This document shows positions 1-11,090 of a DNA stretch of 64,000 bases, in pieces. The notes under the pieces were generated by a model, which was not told the origin of the DNA, did not search any database, and saw only the letters and a list, made by a program, of their open reading frames with translations. The position numbers and the translations under genes were made by a program. Source of the DNA: Acorus gramineus (lineage: Eukaryota > Streptophyta > Magnoliopsida > Acorales > Acoraceae); assembly GCA_030737835.1 (NCBI GenBank), contig JAUJYN010000014.1, positions 1,850,152-1,914,151 of the forward strand, read 5' to 3'. How positions within the stretch are numbered: position 1 is the first letter of the stretch; each line of letters starts with the position of its first letter.

Positions 1-1633
1 TATCAATACCTGAGGTCAATAAAGACTCCAACAACAACACACAAGGTGGCAAAGCAAGGATAATGATAACTGACTAAAAAGCGGAAGCATAATATATAAA
101 CAATGTCTGTAAACCAAAAACATTATACAGACTCGAATACACAATCACTGTCCTGTGAGAGCCAAGTCTAGACCAACGAAAATACAACCTGTGCCACATG
201 CACGATTTACAATACATACAATGACTCTAGGACTGCTGACAGCCTCGCACTCGTCACCCGCCAGAAGAACGCTCCACGCCCACAAGACCACGCCACAGGA
301 AAGCTCCAGCTCCACGCCCAACACTGCCCCTGAAAAGAAACAGTATGCGAGGGGTGAGCTACAAGCTCAGTGAGTGGCTGGAAACCAATCACCATACAAC
401 AGTTCAATACATAAATAATTTCCTTTCAAGGTAAACATGGGTGGAAACCCATGGATAACAGGGTCACGCGGCGGCGCGACCAACCTCACCCTCACCCTCA
501 CTCCCGGAGGGAGACTCTTGGGACTTTTGGGGAGAGACCATACCATTGGTCGAGAAGACCCGAGATTACTGGTCCACACAACACTACTGGATCACCAACC
601 TCACCCTCACCCTCACTCCCGGAGGGAGACTCTTGGGGCTTTTGGGGAGAGACCATACCGTTGGTCGAGGAGACCCGGGATTACTGGTCTACGCAACACT
701 ACTGGATCATCTACATCGAGTTAACCGCCCAACGATGTCTTTCAACATCGATACAAGACCGGACCCAACAACTATGGGAACAAACGAACAACGAATGGGT
801 CACGAGGCGACGTGTCTTCACCTCATCCTCACCCTCACTCCCGGAGGGAGACTCTTGGGACTTTTGGAAGAGACTTAGACTGCTCTACACCCTTGGTCCA
901 CCGGTAGCCCTTTCCCCAGGTAGCCTCTACCTGGTATACTCCCATGGTCAGTACGTTCCCGAATGCATCGGTAGTACCTACAGATGGGAGCCCTCTGTCA
1001 GGACAGCTTTTCCCAACCCGAGAAGTTCCTACATCGGATCCAACGAAGGGGAGAACGATTCCACGCTCGCAATATCATTCGTTAACCCTCTCCCGGGTAG
1101 CCTCTACCTGGTACACTCCCACGATCAGTACACCCCCGAACGCATCGGTGGTACCTACGGATGGGAGCCCTCTGTCAGGACAGCTACAACCCGGGCCTCT
1201 TCAACATGGTCGACATTGGGAGTAAACATTCCATGTTCGCAAAGCGAACCCATGGAAAACAACTACTCTCGATAATCACATATCGATGAGAGCGAACACT
1301 ATTGTACTCCCACACGGTTGCGTCGCTCAGACACAAGGGGGTTGCCTCTGCTCTCACGCAGAAATAATCCCAAGGCACATAACCCAACAGGCGGTTCATA
1401 TACATGCCTGGCACAGGTAGGCCTAGCCTAATGCCCCACTACCGTCTTAACAAAACCGATAAGATAATGAATTCTCCTGAATTCCAAACGAGTGCATCGC
1501 TCGGATGCACGGGGGCAATTACATTGCTAGCGCTCTAACTAATAAGGTACAACCCAACAACGGGTCATACCCATGCCCATTTCAGATAGGCCCGATTAGT
1601 TTTAACATGCGCATATATTTTATAGGAGAATTT
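1..1633 (-). mobile_element. LTR-B, minus orientation, first piece (window opens inside it)
   Basis: The window starts 53 bp inside a long LTR: the same sequence appears in the sister copy at 44000, 53 bp after that copy's TGTCACGCCCC terminus. This LTR is cut by two later insertions; pieces 1-1633, 5062-6799 and 15445-15802 join into about 3.7 kb ending GGCATAACA at 15802. This piece holds U5, the R-like block and CCCTCA arrays (for example 483-503). No internal retrotransposon region adjoins the visible end. The open frames here (for example 451-1275) differ in frame between LTR copies and match no protein family, so I do not call genes. Confidence 0.85.
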
Positions 1634-4600
1634 TGTCACGCCCCAGGGCGGCCGTCCCCGGGACGCGGCAAGTGTATATAAAATATCAGAATCTACACAG
1701 GAGGTCAATAATATATCATACACAAACAACCAGAATGACACACAGACAACAAAGGGGCTGACATGATATATACACCAAATGCGGAAGCAAAAGACTGAAT
1801 CTGTAAATAAACATTCTACAGACTCGATACTCAATCATCTGTCCTATGAGAGCCAATATACACCAATACAACTGAATATACACAGACGCGTGCCAAGCAC
1901 GAAAATAAAATACATACAGTCAAGAAGGGATGCTGATAACCTCTGGCACTCGCGGAACGTGGCGCTGCTCCGCTACTGAAGGAATCCCTCGGAAAGCTCC
2001 AACTGCTGCTCCGGCTCCAGCTCAGGCTCAGTGACCACTGGGGAAAAACATATGCGAGGGGTGAGCCACACGCTCAGTGAACAGCACAACCCATGCATCA
2101 CAGACAATATTTACCACAATTCCATTATTTATCCAGCCTCTAAGTGACATAACAACATAATCCAGTGGTTCGTACCTCGCCGAACCACCACACCCTCACC
2201 CTCACCCATCAATGGGTGACATAGGCTATTGGGACTGCTAATCATCCAATCACAAATCCAGTAGGTCGCTCATCGCCAACCCACTACACCCTCACCCTCA
2301 CCCTCACCCTACCACGGGTGACATAGGATTTTGGGACTGACTAGGCTGTTGGTCACCCTTGGTCCACCGATAGTCTCTCCTCCACTCCGTAGGCCGCTGG
2401 CCTTCACCCATAACTTCAGCGCAGTCCGTCACAAATATCGGGAGGCGCCTAGTGATGGGAGCCCTCGGAAGGGACGACCTTATCACGCCGGGGCAGTCTC
2501 TACACGGATCCAACGAAGGGAAACAGAACAGCCTATCCATATGCATATGATCCACTCGGATCCGCCGACAACACATCTCTACAACTCAAATGTCATGAAC
2601 TCTTCAGAGTTCCTCCAGGGCGCATAACCAAGATGCGGGGAACATGTACAATATCATTGGGGGAAAGAACTCGGGAGGGCGGCGTGAGTTCCCGATATAG
2701 GATACCCCGACAACCAAACAAGGAACACGGAGTACCCTAACCCGGGTCTCACCGCTGTCCTCGCAAGGCCCCTCCCCTATAATATTCACTAAATATGCTA
2801 ATAATCATACCAGTTATATAACATTACTCATAATATTAATGGGACTAGAAACCTTGGGAGGGCAGCATGAGGTCCCGATACAGGACATCCCGACAACCAA
2901 ACAAGGAACACGGAGTACCCTAACACGGGTCTCAATGTTGACCTCGCAAGGCTCCTCCCTATAATATTATCTAAGGCATGCGAATTAACATACACTAGCA
3001 TTTAATTTAATAAATAAACTAGTAGGACGCATGCATAGGCCGAGGTTTCCTATCATGAAAACAGGGGGCATGGTGCATGGCTCTTACACCTATCCTATGG
3101 GTGCAAGTCCCTAACATACAAAGACTAGGGTAGCATGCATTCTACATTTAAAACATGCAAGCATGGATTACATATTACTGGTGGTTAATATACATCGATG
3201 GTGCCCCAGGAGAGGTCGGTATACGCCCAAATGTGCATGACCCCTCTCTACTGGGTTGGATTGTCCCACTCACCGAAGCTCGGGTCGTCGCGCGACCGCC
3301 CGTTAGGATCTGCAAGACAGACATTTATATGGTGAGTTAAAATCCACAACTACTACCAAAGACATCAAAATTCACAAAACCCACAAACAAACAACCAACA
3401 CTCGGGCAAACGTGCATACGACCCACGCACGCTAGCCCGAGCACCCCGGCAACCACCCGCACGCACCCGCCGGCCCCCGCCCGCCGCCTGGACGCACCGC
3501 CGCACCTCCCGGGTGCACCGCGCGCCCCCTGCGCCCCAGCGCAGCCGCCCGCGCACACCCCGCACGCCTCGCGCTGGCCCGCGAGCACCCCGCACGCCCC
3601 GCGCGCAGCGCCTCGCCCCGCGCGCACCTCCAGCCCCCTATCCGCGTGCACTCCGCACGCACCTACCAGCCTCTACCCGCGCGCACCACGCGCGCACCAC
3701 CCGCTCGCACCCACTGCACCCCGCGCACGCCTGCGCCTCAGCCGAGCGCCCGGTATCCGCGGCCCAGCACCCGACGCTCAGCGCCCAGCACCCGGGACCC
3801 TCACCCAGCGCCCACGCGCACGCACGCGCAACACGCGCCCAGCGCTCCTGGCAGAACGCGCCCAACGCGCCTGCCAGCATGCCCGGGCTGCCTGCCCGCG
3901 CGCGTCGTCGAGTGGCCTGAGCACCGTTCGCCTTGCACGCCCAGCCACTGCCCGCTAGATGCCCGAGCACCCCCTGCCAGCTGCCCGAGCATGGCCTGCC
4001 CAGCCGGCCTGCCCTGCTCGCACAGCCCGCAGCCAGCCTACCCGCATGCCTCCCCCTGCACCCCCCGAGCGCACGCCCGCGCGCGCCCGGCAAACTGGTG
4101 CACCCGTTCCCAGCCTACCCGGCTAGCCCCCTCCCAGCGCGCCTAGCACGCCAGCGCACAGCACGCCCAGCGTGTCTGCAGCACCACCCGAGCGCACGCT
4201 GCGCGCACGCCTGCACGCACGCACCGCGCGCCCGGCCACCTAGTGCGCCAACCTGCTGCGCCTGCTGCCTAAGCTCCCGGAACTGCCGCCCAACCTACCC
4301 GGACAGCCCAACACCTAGACCGAGCCATCCAACCTCCACCACCCGCCACCCCCCGGCCTCCGACCACCTCCACAGCCCTCCGACGGCCACCCACCGCCGC
4401 CAACCGCCTCCCAACCCCAAATCTACCCTCCTAACATACATCTAAGCATGAAAAAGAGAGGAAAGAGGCTTACCAAGGGGAGCAAGGGAAGTCCGGATGC
4501 TCTCCGCGCACCGAAACCTTTCCCAAAGGGCTTCCAACGCCCGGATCTATCTTGGCCCTCGAAATGGTCCAAAACAGAGGAGAAGAAAGGGGGGACGGAG

Positions 4601-5066
4601 GGGCTAATCTCGCCGGAATCGGGATTTGAAAGCACCGGGGTGTAGATCGGGACCCGATCTACACTTCCTATGCTTTAGGATTTTAGGTTTGAGGGGTCTA
4701 GGGGGCTCAAAAGTGAGAAAAGGAGAGAGGGGAGAGAGAAAAACCAAATGGTAGGGATGATGAATAGTGATTTCGAAATTAGATCCCACCTATATATAGC
4801 GAGCGACTGAAAAACCCAGATACGCCCCGGAACTGTGAAATTTTGGGAACGTTACCGGAATTCGATGAAATTTTTGTGAGAGGCCTAAAATGGCACCAGG
4901 ACACCAAATATGCAGTTAGATTTCCAATCGGAGTCCTCTAACTCAGGACGATAGCTAACAGTCCAAAAATTAGCGGTTCCGATCGAAAACCGAAAAAAAT
5001 TGAAAAACTGCCAGAACGCTCCAACGGTTACCAGCAGGTTAAAAGTGACACAAATATAACAAATTT
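1629..5066 (-). mobile_element. Solo LTR-A with target-site duplication AATTT
   Basis: A 3.43 kb LTR runs from TGTCACGCCCC at 1634 to ...ATATAACA at 5061. It is flanked by AATTT at 1629-1633 and AATTT at 5062-5066. The host LTR-B reads continuously across the site when one AATTT copy is removed. No gag, pol, primer site or polypurine tract is present, so it is a solo LTR left by LTR-LTR recombination. Its GC-rich tract (about 3420-4390) gives long spurious Arg/Ala/Pro frames on both strands. A 36-nt micro-exon-like block lies at 3274-3309, and the leader donor (GGTAAGCC on the minus strand) is near 4470. Confidence 0.93.
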
Positions 5067-6799
5067 AATCTTAGTTATGTGCATGAACCATATGCACGAT
5101 AACATATCAATTAATCATAGGGATACTCCCTAATCATAGATTTACATCATAATAAATCATACAACATGCATACATGGTCATTAATCACATAAGCACACAA
5201 AGCCTAACTTAAGCATGCGTTGGATATCACCAACTTAAAAGAAAGGGTCAAGCGCGATCTCGCGCACTAACAGGTGCATGCCAATATTCCAAACGAACCT
5301 GAGTCGAGTAGGAAATCGCATCTACTTACTCAGTTCGTTCAGAGGGAGAGGGCGAGAGAGATCATCATCTCATAAAGCTAGTCATAGCTTTGCCCCATTA
5401 GCATGGGCGCAACAACTACACCACGCCCTCGAGTCTTATCGCAAGGGAATATTAGGCAGGTGCCCGTTATTAACCCAGACTTAATCATGTTCGATATTCC
5501 AATTAATATGGTGGGAGTAGTATTACAATACTACCTAAGGCATGCCATATTCTACACATCCATATACATTACCAAAAATACATGCCCATACTAGAGGGGC
5601 GCATGTAGCACAATCATTCATACATGGATACAATACATGTATATAAGCCTAGCATGCAAGATATCTACATATTATAGCTTAAGCATGGCCATACTACTTA
5701 TCTACACAAGTAGTATAGCTAGGGGGCCCATCGATGCGCGACGCGCGTCTACGCGCGTCGAGCGCATCCCGAGAGGGGGGGGGATTGGATCGAACCACTC
5801 ACCGATACCCGGATCGCCGCGCGTCCGGTCTACAAGATCTGCAAAACACAACCAATGATCCATAATTAAATTATGGAACCTCCTATCACACATATAAGCT
5901 TACTTCATGAAGACCCTAACCCCTGATACTTCCATATTATCACCCAAGACACATGCAACCAACCCCTTGACCCTCAACCAAGCAAAACTGCTAAACCTGC
6001 TGCAACCAGCCCTACTAATTGGTCTTCACAGCACCCAATACACTTCCAAAAATTATGAAATAAATCATGCACATTCTATGATATTCTGGGATCATAATCC
6101 ATGAAGACATTAGAACCTAATTTTGCCTCTACAAGCCCGAAACAAATCATTTCCCGATACAGGTCAATTCCTGCGCGAATCTGGACAGGTCATGCAAAAC
6201 TGGTTCTAACTTACACCACAGATATCATAATGACCCCAAATTTCATATATAACATCTAGACACATAGCTAATAAAATCATAAGAAGACATAATCCTAAAA
6301 ATATGCCTCTAAATACTAGATTCACTGAGATCTTTAAAAGACAGTGTGCTGCCTTACCAAAACAGGGGAAGGGAAATGGGGAGATGCGGGGTTCTTGACA
6401 CACCCACGACCACCTCTACCACCACCACCACTACCACCACCTCATCAGCCACTCCACCAGCCTTCCTTGGCTGAAAACAGGGGGGGGGGGGGGAAGGCAT
6501 GAGAAGGAGCTAATGAGAAGAGAAACAACAACAACAACTACAACACCCAAAGCTTGCACACACATACCTTTCTCTTTTCCTTTTAATGTTTCTTCTTCTC
6601 CTTCTTGTTCTTCTTTTATTTAACACAAAAAAACAAAGAAAACCAGGGAGTGAAGGAGAGAGTGAGAGGGAGAGGGAAACGAAGGGACTCCCACCTCAAG
6701 CACACTCACACACTCACACACACACACTCCCACCCTTAGCATTTATTTGAGAAAAAGGAGGGGGGGTGGGGATTGGCTTTGAGTCAACCCAACCAAACT
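5062..6799 (-). mobile_element. LTR-B, minus orientation, second piece
   Basis: This is the middle of the LTR-B that starts upstream of the window. It closely matches, in reverse, the plus copy at about 41700-43480, including the segment 5880-6360 against 42220-42700. It carries the micro-exon-like block (5803-5838) and, on the minus strand, the leader splice donor near 6357. It ends at the AAACT target site used by the gypsy element. Confidence 0.85.
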
Positions 6800-7062
6800 T
6801 GTTATATTTGTGTCACTTTTAACCTGCTGGTAACCGTTGGAGCGTTCTGGCAGTTTTTCAATTTTTTTCGATTTTCGATGGGAACCGCTAATTTTTGGAC
6901 TGTTAGCTATCGTCCAGAGTTAGAGGACTCCGATTGGAAATCTAACTGCATATTTGGTGTCCTGGTGCCGTTTTAAGCCTCTCACAAAAATTTCATCAAA
7001 TTCCGGTAACGTTTCTGAAATTTCGCAGTTCCGGGGCGTATCCGGGTTTTTAAGTCACTTGC

Positions 7063-7070
7063 TATATAAA
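7063..7070 (+). promoter_or_regulatory. TATA-like box of LTR-A promoter
   Basis: TATATAAA sits about 265 bp into the LTR and just upstream of the leader. The 3' LTR has TATATAAA at the same relative place near 12706. This is a position-based prediction of the start of the R region; no transcript evidence is available. Confidence 0.5.
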
Positions 7071-8140
7071 GGAAATCTAATTTTTGGTTGACCACTATTC
7101 ATCATCCCTACCAAATGCATTTTCTCTCTCCCCTCTCTCTTTTTCTTTGATTTGAGCCCCTTAGACCCCTCAAACCCAAAAACCTAAAGCATAGGAAGTG
7201 TAGACCCGATCTACACACTGATGCTTTCAAATCCGGATTCCGGTGAGATTAGCCCCTCCGTCCCCCCTCTCTTCTCCTCTGTTTTGGGCTGTTTCGAAGG
7301 CCGAGTGAGATCCGGGCATTGGAAGCCCTTGGGGAAAGGTTTCGGTGCGCGGAGAGCAACCGGACTTCCCTTCTTCCCCTCGGTAAGCCTCTTTTCCCTC
7401 CTTTTCATGCTTAGATGTATGTTAGGAGGGTAGATTTGAGGTTGGGAGGAGGTCGGCGGCGGTGGGTGGCCGTCGGAGGGTAGATTTGTGGCTGGGAGGA
7501 GGTCGGCGGCGGTGGGTGGCCGTCGGAGGGCTGTGGAGTTGGTCGGAGGCCGGGGGTGGCGGGTGGTGGAGGTTGGGTGGCTCGGTCTAGGAGTTGGGCT
7601 GTCCGGGTAGGCTGGGCGGCTGTTCTGGGAGAGTAGACAGCGGGCGCAGCAGGCTGGGGCACCAGGTGCCGGGCGCGCATGCTCGTGCGCGCAGGCGTGC
7701 GCGCGGCGTGCGCGCAGGTGGTGCTGCAGGGTAGAGGCTGGTAGGTGCGCGCGGATAGGGGGTTGGAGGTGCGCGCGGGGCGAGGCGCTGCGCGCGGGGC
7801 GTGCGGGGTGCTCGCGGGCCAGCGCGAGGCGTGCGGGGTGTGCGCGGGCGGCTGCGCTGGGGCGCAGGGGGCGCGCGGTGCACCCGGGAGGTGCGGCGGC
7901 GTGTTCAGGCGGCGGGCAGGGGGCCCGGCGGGGCGCGGGGTGCGTTGGCTGAGGCGCGGTGGTGCACCCGGGCGGTCGGGTGACCGTGCGGGTGGTTGCC
8001 GGGGTGCTCAGGCTAGCGTGCGTGCGGGTCGTATGCACGTTTGCCCGAGTGGTGGTTGTTTGTTTGTGGGTTTTGTGAATTTTGATGTCTTCGGTAGTAG
8101 TTGTGGATTTTAACTCACCATATAAATGTCTATCTTGCAG

Positions 8141-8176
8141 ATCCTGACGGGTGGTCGCGCGACGACCCGAGCTTCG
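8141..8176 (+). other. 36-nt micro-exon-like block of LTR-A (type copy)
   Basis: The block is preceded by TATCTTGCAG and followed by GTGAGTGG, so it has a strong acceptor and donor. Its length is exactly 36 nt here and in the copies at 3274-3309, 13762-13797, 24853-24888, 27278-27313 and 40207-40242 (LTR-A), and 5803-5838 and 42733-42768 (LTR-B). Read in the frame that begins one base before the block, it gives D-P-D-G-W-S-R-D-D-P-S-F, followed by GEWDNPTQ across the donor. A similar peptide is seen in every intact copy. Confidence 0.55.
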
Positions 8177-9597
8177 GTGAGTGGGACAATCCAACCCAGT
8201 AGAGAGCCGTTATACGCATTTATGCGTATGCCGACCTCTCCTGGGGCACCATGGATGTATTAACCAGCAGTAATATGTAATCCATGCTTGCATGATTTAA
8301 TGTAGAATGCATGCTACTCTAGTCTTGTATGTTAGGGACTTGCACCCATAGGATAGGTGTAAGAGCCATGCACCATGCCTCCTGTTTTCATGTTAGGAAA
8401 CCTCGGCCTATGCATGCGTCCTACTAGTTTATTTATTAAATTAAATGCTAGTGTATGTTAAATCGCATGCCTTAGATAATATTATAGGGAGGAGCCTTGC
8501 GAGGTCAACATTGAGACCCGTGTTAGGGTACTCCGTGTTCCTTGTTTGGTTGTCGGGATGTCCTGTATCGGGACCTCATGCTGCCCTCCCAAGGTTTCTA
8601 GTCCCATTAATATTATGAGTAATGTTATATAACTGGTATGATTATTAGCATATTTAGTGAATATTATAGGGGAGGGGCCTTGCGAGGACAGCGGTGAGAC
8701 CCGGGTTAGGGTACTCCGTGTTCCTTGTTTGGTTGTCGGGGTATCCTATATCGGGAACTCACGCCGCCCTCCCGAGTTCTTTCCCCCAATGATATTACAA
8801 CCTTGCTTTTATTGTACGTGTTCCCCGCATCTTGGTTATGCGCCTTGGAGGAACTCTGAAGAGTTCATGGCATTAGAGTTGTAGAGATGTATTGTCGGCG
8901 GATCCGAGTGGATCATATGCGTATGGATAGGCTGTTCTGTTTCCCTTCATTGGATCCGTGTAGAGACTGCCCCAGCGTGATAAGGTCGTCCCTTCCGAGG
9001 GCTCCCATCAGTAGGCGCCTCCGATATTTGTGACGGACTGCGCTGAAGTTATGGGTGAAGGCCAGCGGCCTACGGAGTGGAGGAGAGACTATCGGTGGAC
9101 CAAGGGTGACCAACAGCCTAGTCAGTCCCAATATCCTATGTCACCCGTGGTAGGGTGAGGGTGAGGGTGTAGTGGGTTGGCGATGAGCGACCTACTGGAT
9201 TTGTGATTGGATGATTATCAGTCCCAATAGCCTATGTCACCCATTGATGGGTGAGGGTGAGGGTGTGGTGGTTCGGCGAGGTACGAACCACTGGATTATG
9301 TTGTTATGTCACTTAGAGGCTGGATAAATAATGGGATTGTGGTAAATATTGTCTGTGATGCATGGGTTGTGCTGTTCACTGAGCGTGTGCTCACCCCTCG
9401 CATATGTTTTTCCCCAGTGGTCACTGAGCCTGAGCTGGAGCCGGAGCAGCAGCTGGAGCTTTCCGAGGGATTCCTTCAGTAGCGGAGCAGCGCCACGTTC
9501 CGCGAGAGCCAGAGGTTATCAGGATCCCTTCTTGACTGTATGTATTTTATTTTCGTGCTTGGCAGGCGTTTTTATATATTCAGTTGTATTGGTGTAT

Positions 9598-9644
9598 ATT
9601 GGCTCTCAAAGTTGGTATCAGAGCCTGGTCCTGTCAGAGCCAAT
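9598..9644 (+). promoter_or_regulatory. Hairpin enclosing the retroviral-type primer-binding site
   Basis: TGGTATCAGAGC at 9613-9624 is the standard plant primer site complementary to the 3' end of initiator Met-tRNA. The flanks ATTGGCTCTCA (9598-9608) and TCAGAGCCAAT (9634-9644) are inverted repeats with one mismatch. The primer site therefore lies in a 25-nt loop. The left arm is the last part of the truncated LTR. Confidence 0.75.
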
Positions 9645-9726
9645 AGTCCTCCTTTCGTAGAGATGAGTCCTAGGATTGCTATATGAGTATTCTGATCCTA
9701 GTGTCTGGTTTTCTTAGGGTGCTGAT

Positions 9727-10641
9727 ATGCCTCCTCGCAGAGGACGGCGCGGACGAGGTCCCTCTCGGTCTTTGGAGGTTTCCGGACCTACCAGAGACGA
9801 GGATGCTACCGGAGAGCCCTTGACGCAGGAGCCTCCTGCTTGGCAGCGTGCTTTCGCTCGGTTGGCTGATTTGGTGGAAGCACAGACCAGAGTGTTGGCA
9901 GAGCAGGCTAGAGAGATTCAGGAGCTGAGGGCGACTCGCGAGGCAGTTCCGCAGGTCCCCTTGGTGGCAGATCCGCCTGCGGTACCCGAAGTACCCCCAG
10001 TTCCAGTGGAGATTCCGGCGGTAGGAGTTCGGGGTCCCCTGCAGAGGGAGGAGGAGCTAGAGGCGGCGGCGCGAGTGCAGCAGAGCGGCCTCAACGCCTT
10101 TCTGAAGCTCCACCCTCCCGAGTTCCATGGGCAGACGGCAGATCCTCTTGCGCCAGAGCGTTGGTTGAGGGAGGTGGATACGATCTTCGCGGCCATGCTT
10201 TGCACTGATCGCCAGCGAGTCCCCCTCGCCACCTTTATGCTGAAGGGTGACGCCGCCGACTGGTGGGCTACCCGAGTGGTGGACATCCCAGAGGGAGTGG
10301 AGCAGCTTTCTTGGGCGGGTTTTCGGAGGTATTTCTTGGAGGAGTACTTTCCGTTCTCGACGCGCCAGATCGTGATGCGGGAGTTCGAGCAGTTGACGCA
10401 GGGTTCCATGTCGGTTGCTGACTACTCTACGCGCTTCACGAGGCTGTCCAGATTTGCTCCAGCTCTGGTGATGGACGAGGACACGAGGTGCCGTCGATTC
10501 GAGTTGGGTCTCAGCAGCGCTATCCGGGTGCACGTCACCGCCCACGCTTTCACGAGGTACTCCGACTTAGTGTCTCGAGCGAAGACCGTCGAGAGAGACC
10601 TCGGGATCCAGGTGAGGGCTCCAACCCCTTCTGCAGATTAG
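9727..10641 (+). CDS. gag: Ty3/gypsy Gag protein (capsid part)
   Basis: The 304-residue open frame starts MPPRRGRRGRG about 100 bp after the primer site. The N terminus is basic; residues about 38-75 look coiled (WQRAFARLADLVEAQ...); the capsid-type domain follows from FLKLHPPEFHG through WLREVD, GDAADWWATR, FRRYFLEEYFP and YSTRFTRLSRFAP, typical of plant gypsy Gag. The protein would package element RNA in cytoplasmic particles. The frame stops at TAG (10639-10641), but the same frame continues past it to a zinc knuckle, so the natural Gag was longer; the stop is consistent with a CAG to TAG change. Still potentially expressed as a truncated capsid. Confidence 0.9.
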   Translation: MPPRRGRRGRGPSRSLEVSGPTRDEDATGEPLTQEPPAWQRAFARLADLVEAQTRVLAEQAREIQELRATREAVPQVPLVADPPAVPEVPPVPVEIPAVGVRGPLQREEELEAAARVQQSGLNAFLKLHPPEFHGQTADPLAPERWLREVDTIFAAMLCTDRQRVPLATFMLKGDAADWWATRVVDIPEGVEQLSWAGFRRYFLEEYFPFSTRQIVMREFEQLTQGSMSVADYSTRFTRLSRFAPALVMDEDTRCRRFELGLSSAIRVHVTAHAFTRYSDLVSRAKTVERDLGIQVRAPTPSAD

Positions 10642-11090
10642 AGTCCTTCCGGGGGTCAGGACCAGGGGCAGCGCAAGAGGAAGAGACCCCGCTTCGATCA
10701 GTCAGCGGCTGCCTCTCCTCCAGCAGATGCGGTGCCAGTGTGGGATTCAGCACCCATTGCGGCAGTGCCCATCCAGTCCTGGCAGCCGGAGAAGCGGCGC
10801 TGCTTCCATTGTCAGCGCATCGGGCATATCAGATACAATTGCCCTGATGCTGGCCACCCCCGAGTGATGCCTCCGCAGCCGCAGTTCTTACAACAGTAGC
10901 TTCCGCGCCAGCAGCAGCAGCAGCCTCAGCGTCAGCAGCAGCCAGTGCAGCAGGCGAGGCGTGCTCCTGCTCCTCAGCCGCGGTTGGTCCAGGGCAGAGT
11001 TGCAGCGCTTACGGCCGAGGAGGCGCAGCTTTCGGGTATCATGGTTCGAGGTATTATCTTGTGTTCTCAACTCTCCAGTAATAGGATATA
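10642..11090 (+). pseudogene. Gag C terminus with CCHC zinc knuckle, cut off before protease
   Basis: Same frame as gag. It includes a basic stretch (RKRKRPRFD) and a perfect C-x2-C-x4-H-x4-C knuckle, CFHCQRIGHIRYNC, at 10801-10842, then a Gln-rich tract interrupted by TAG near 10897. It ends in VRGIILCSQL, which resembles the start of the aspartic protease region, but no D-S/T-G follows: the coding sequence breaks off near 11090. The knuckle would bind element RNA. The break marks where pol was lost. Confidence 0.8.

Larger units (their letters stand above)
6800..9608 (+). repeat. 5' LTR of the gypsy element, U5 end missing
   Basis: The LTR begins TGTTATATTTG right after TSD AAACT and follows the 3' LTR until GGCTCTCA at 9601-9608. 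There the 3' LTR continues for about 210 bp to GGGGCGTGACA, but this copy goes straight to the primer site. Features in order: TATA-like box 7063-7070; leader with donor G|GTAAGCC at 7380; GC-rich tract about 7440-8030; micro-exon-like block 8141-8176; GGGTGA arrays about 9151-9171 and 9247-9266; acceptor TTTTTCCCCAG ending 9416. Confidence 0.9.

Noticed and set aside
451-1275. A 274-residue frame in the first LTR-B piece
   Set aside because: Built from CCCTCACCCTCA-type repeats; sister LTR-B copies carry stops and indels in the same frame.
2284-2316. Telomere repeat array
   Set aside because: The unit is CCCTCA, not the plant CCCTAAA, and it lies at the same place in every LTR copy.
3337-4445. 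Long overlapping frames rich in Arg, Ala, Pro and Gly on both strands (also 7211-8194, 12850-13662, 24835-25575, 26288-27412, 32328-32886, 40129-40721 and 45975-46716)
   Set aside because: They lie in GC-rich, stop-poor tracts of the LTRs, occur in several frames at once, shift frame between copies and match no family.
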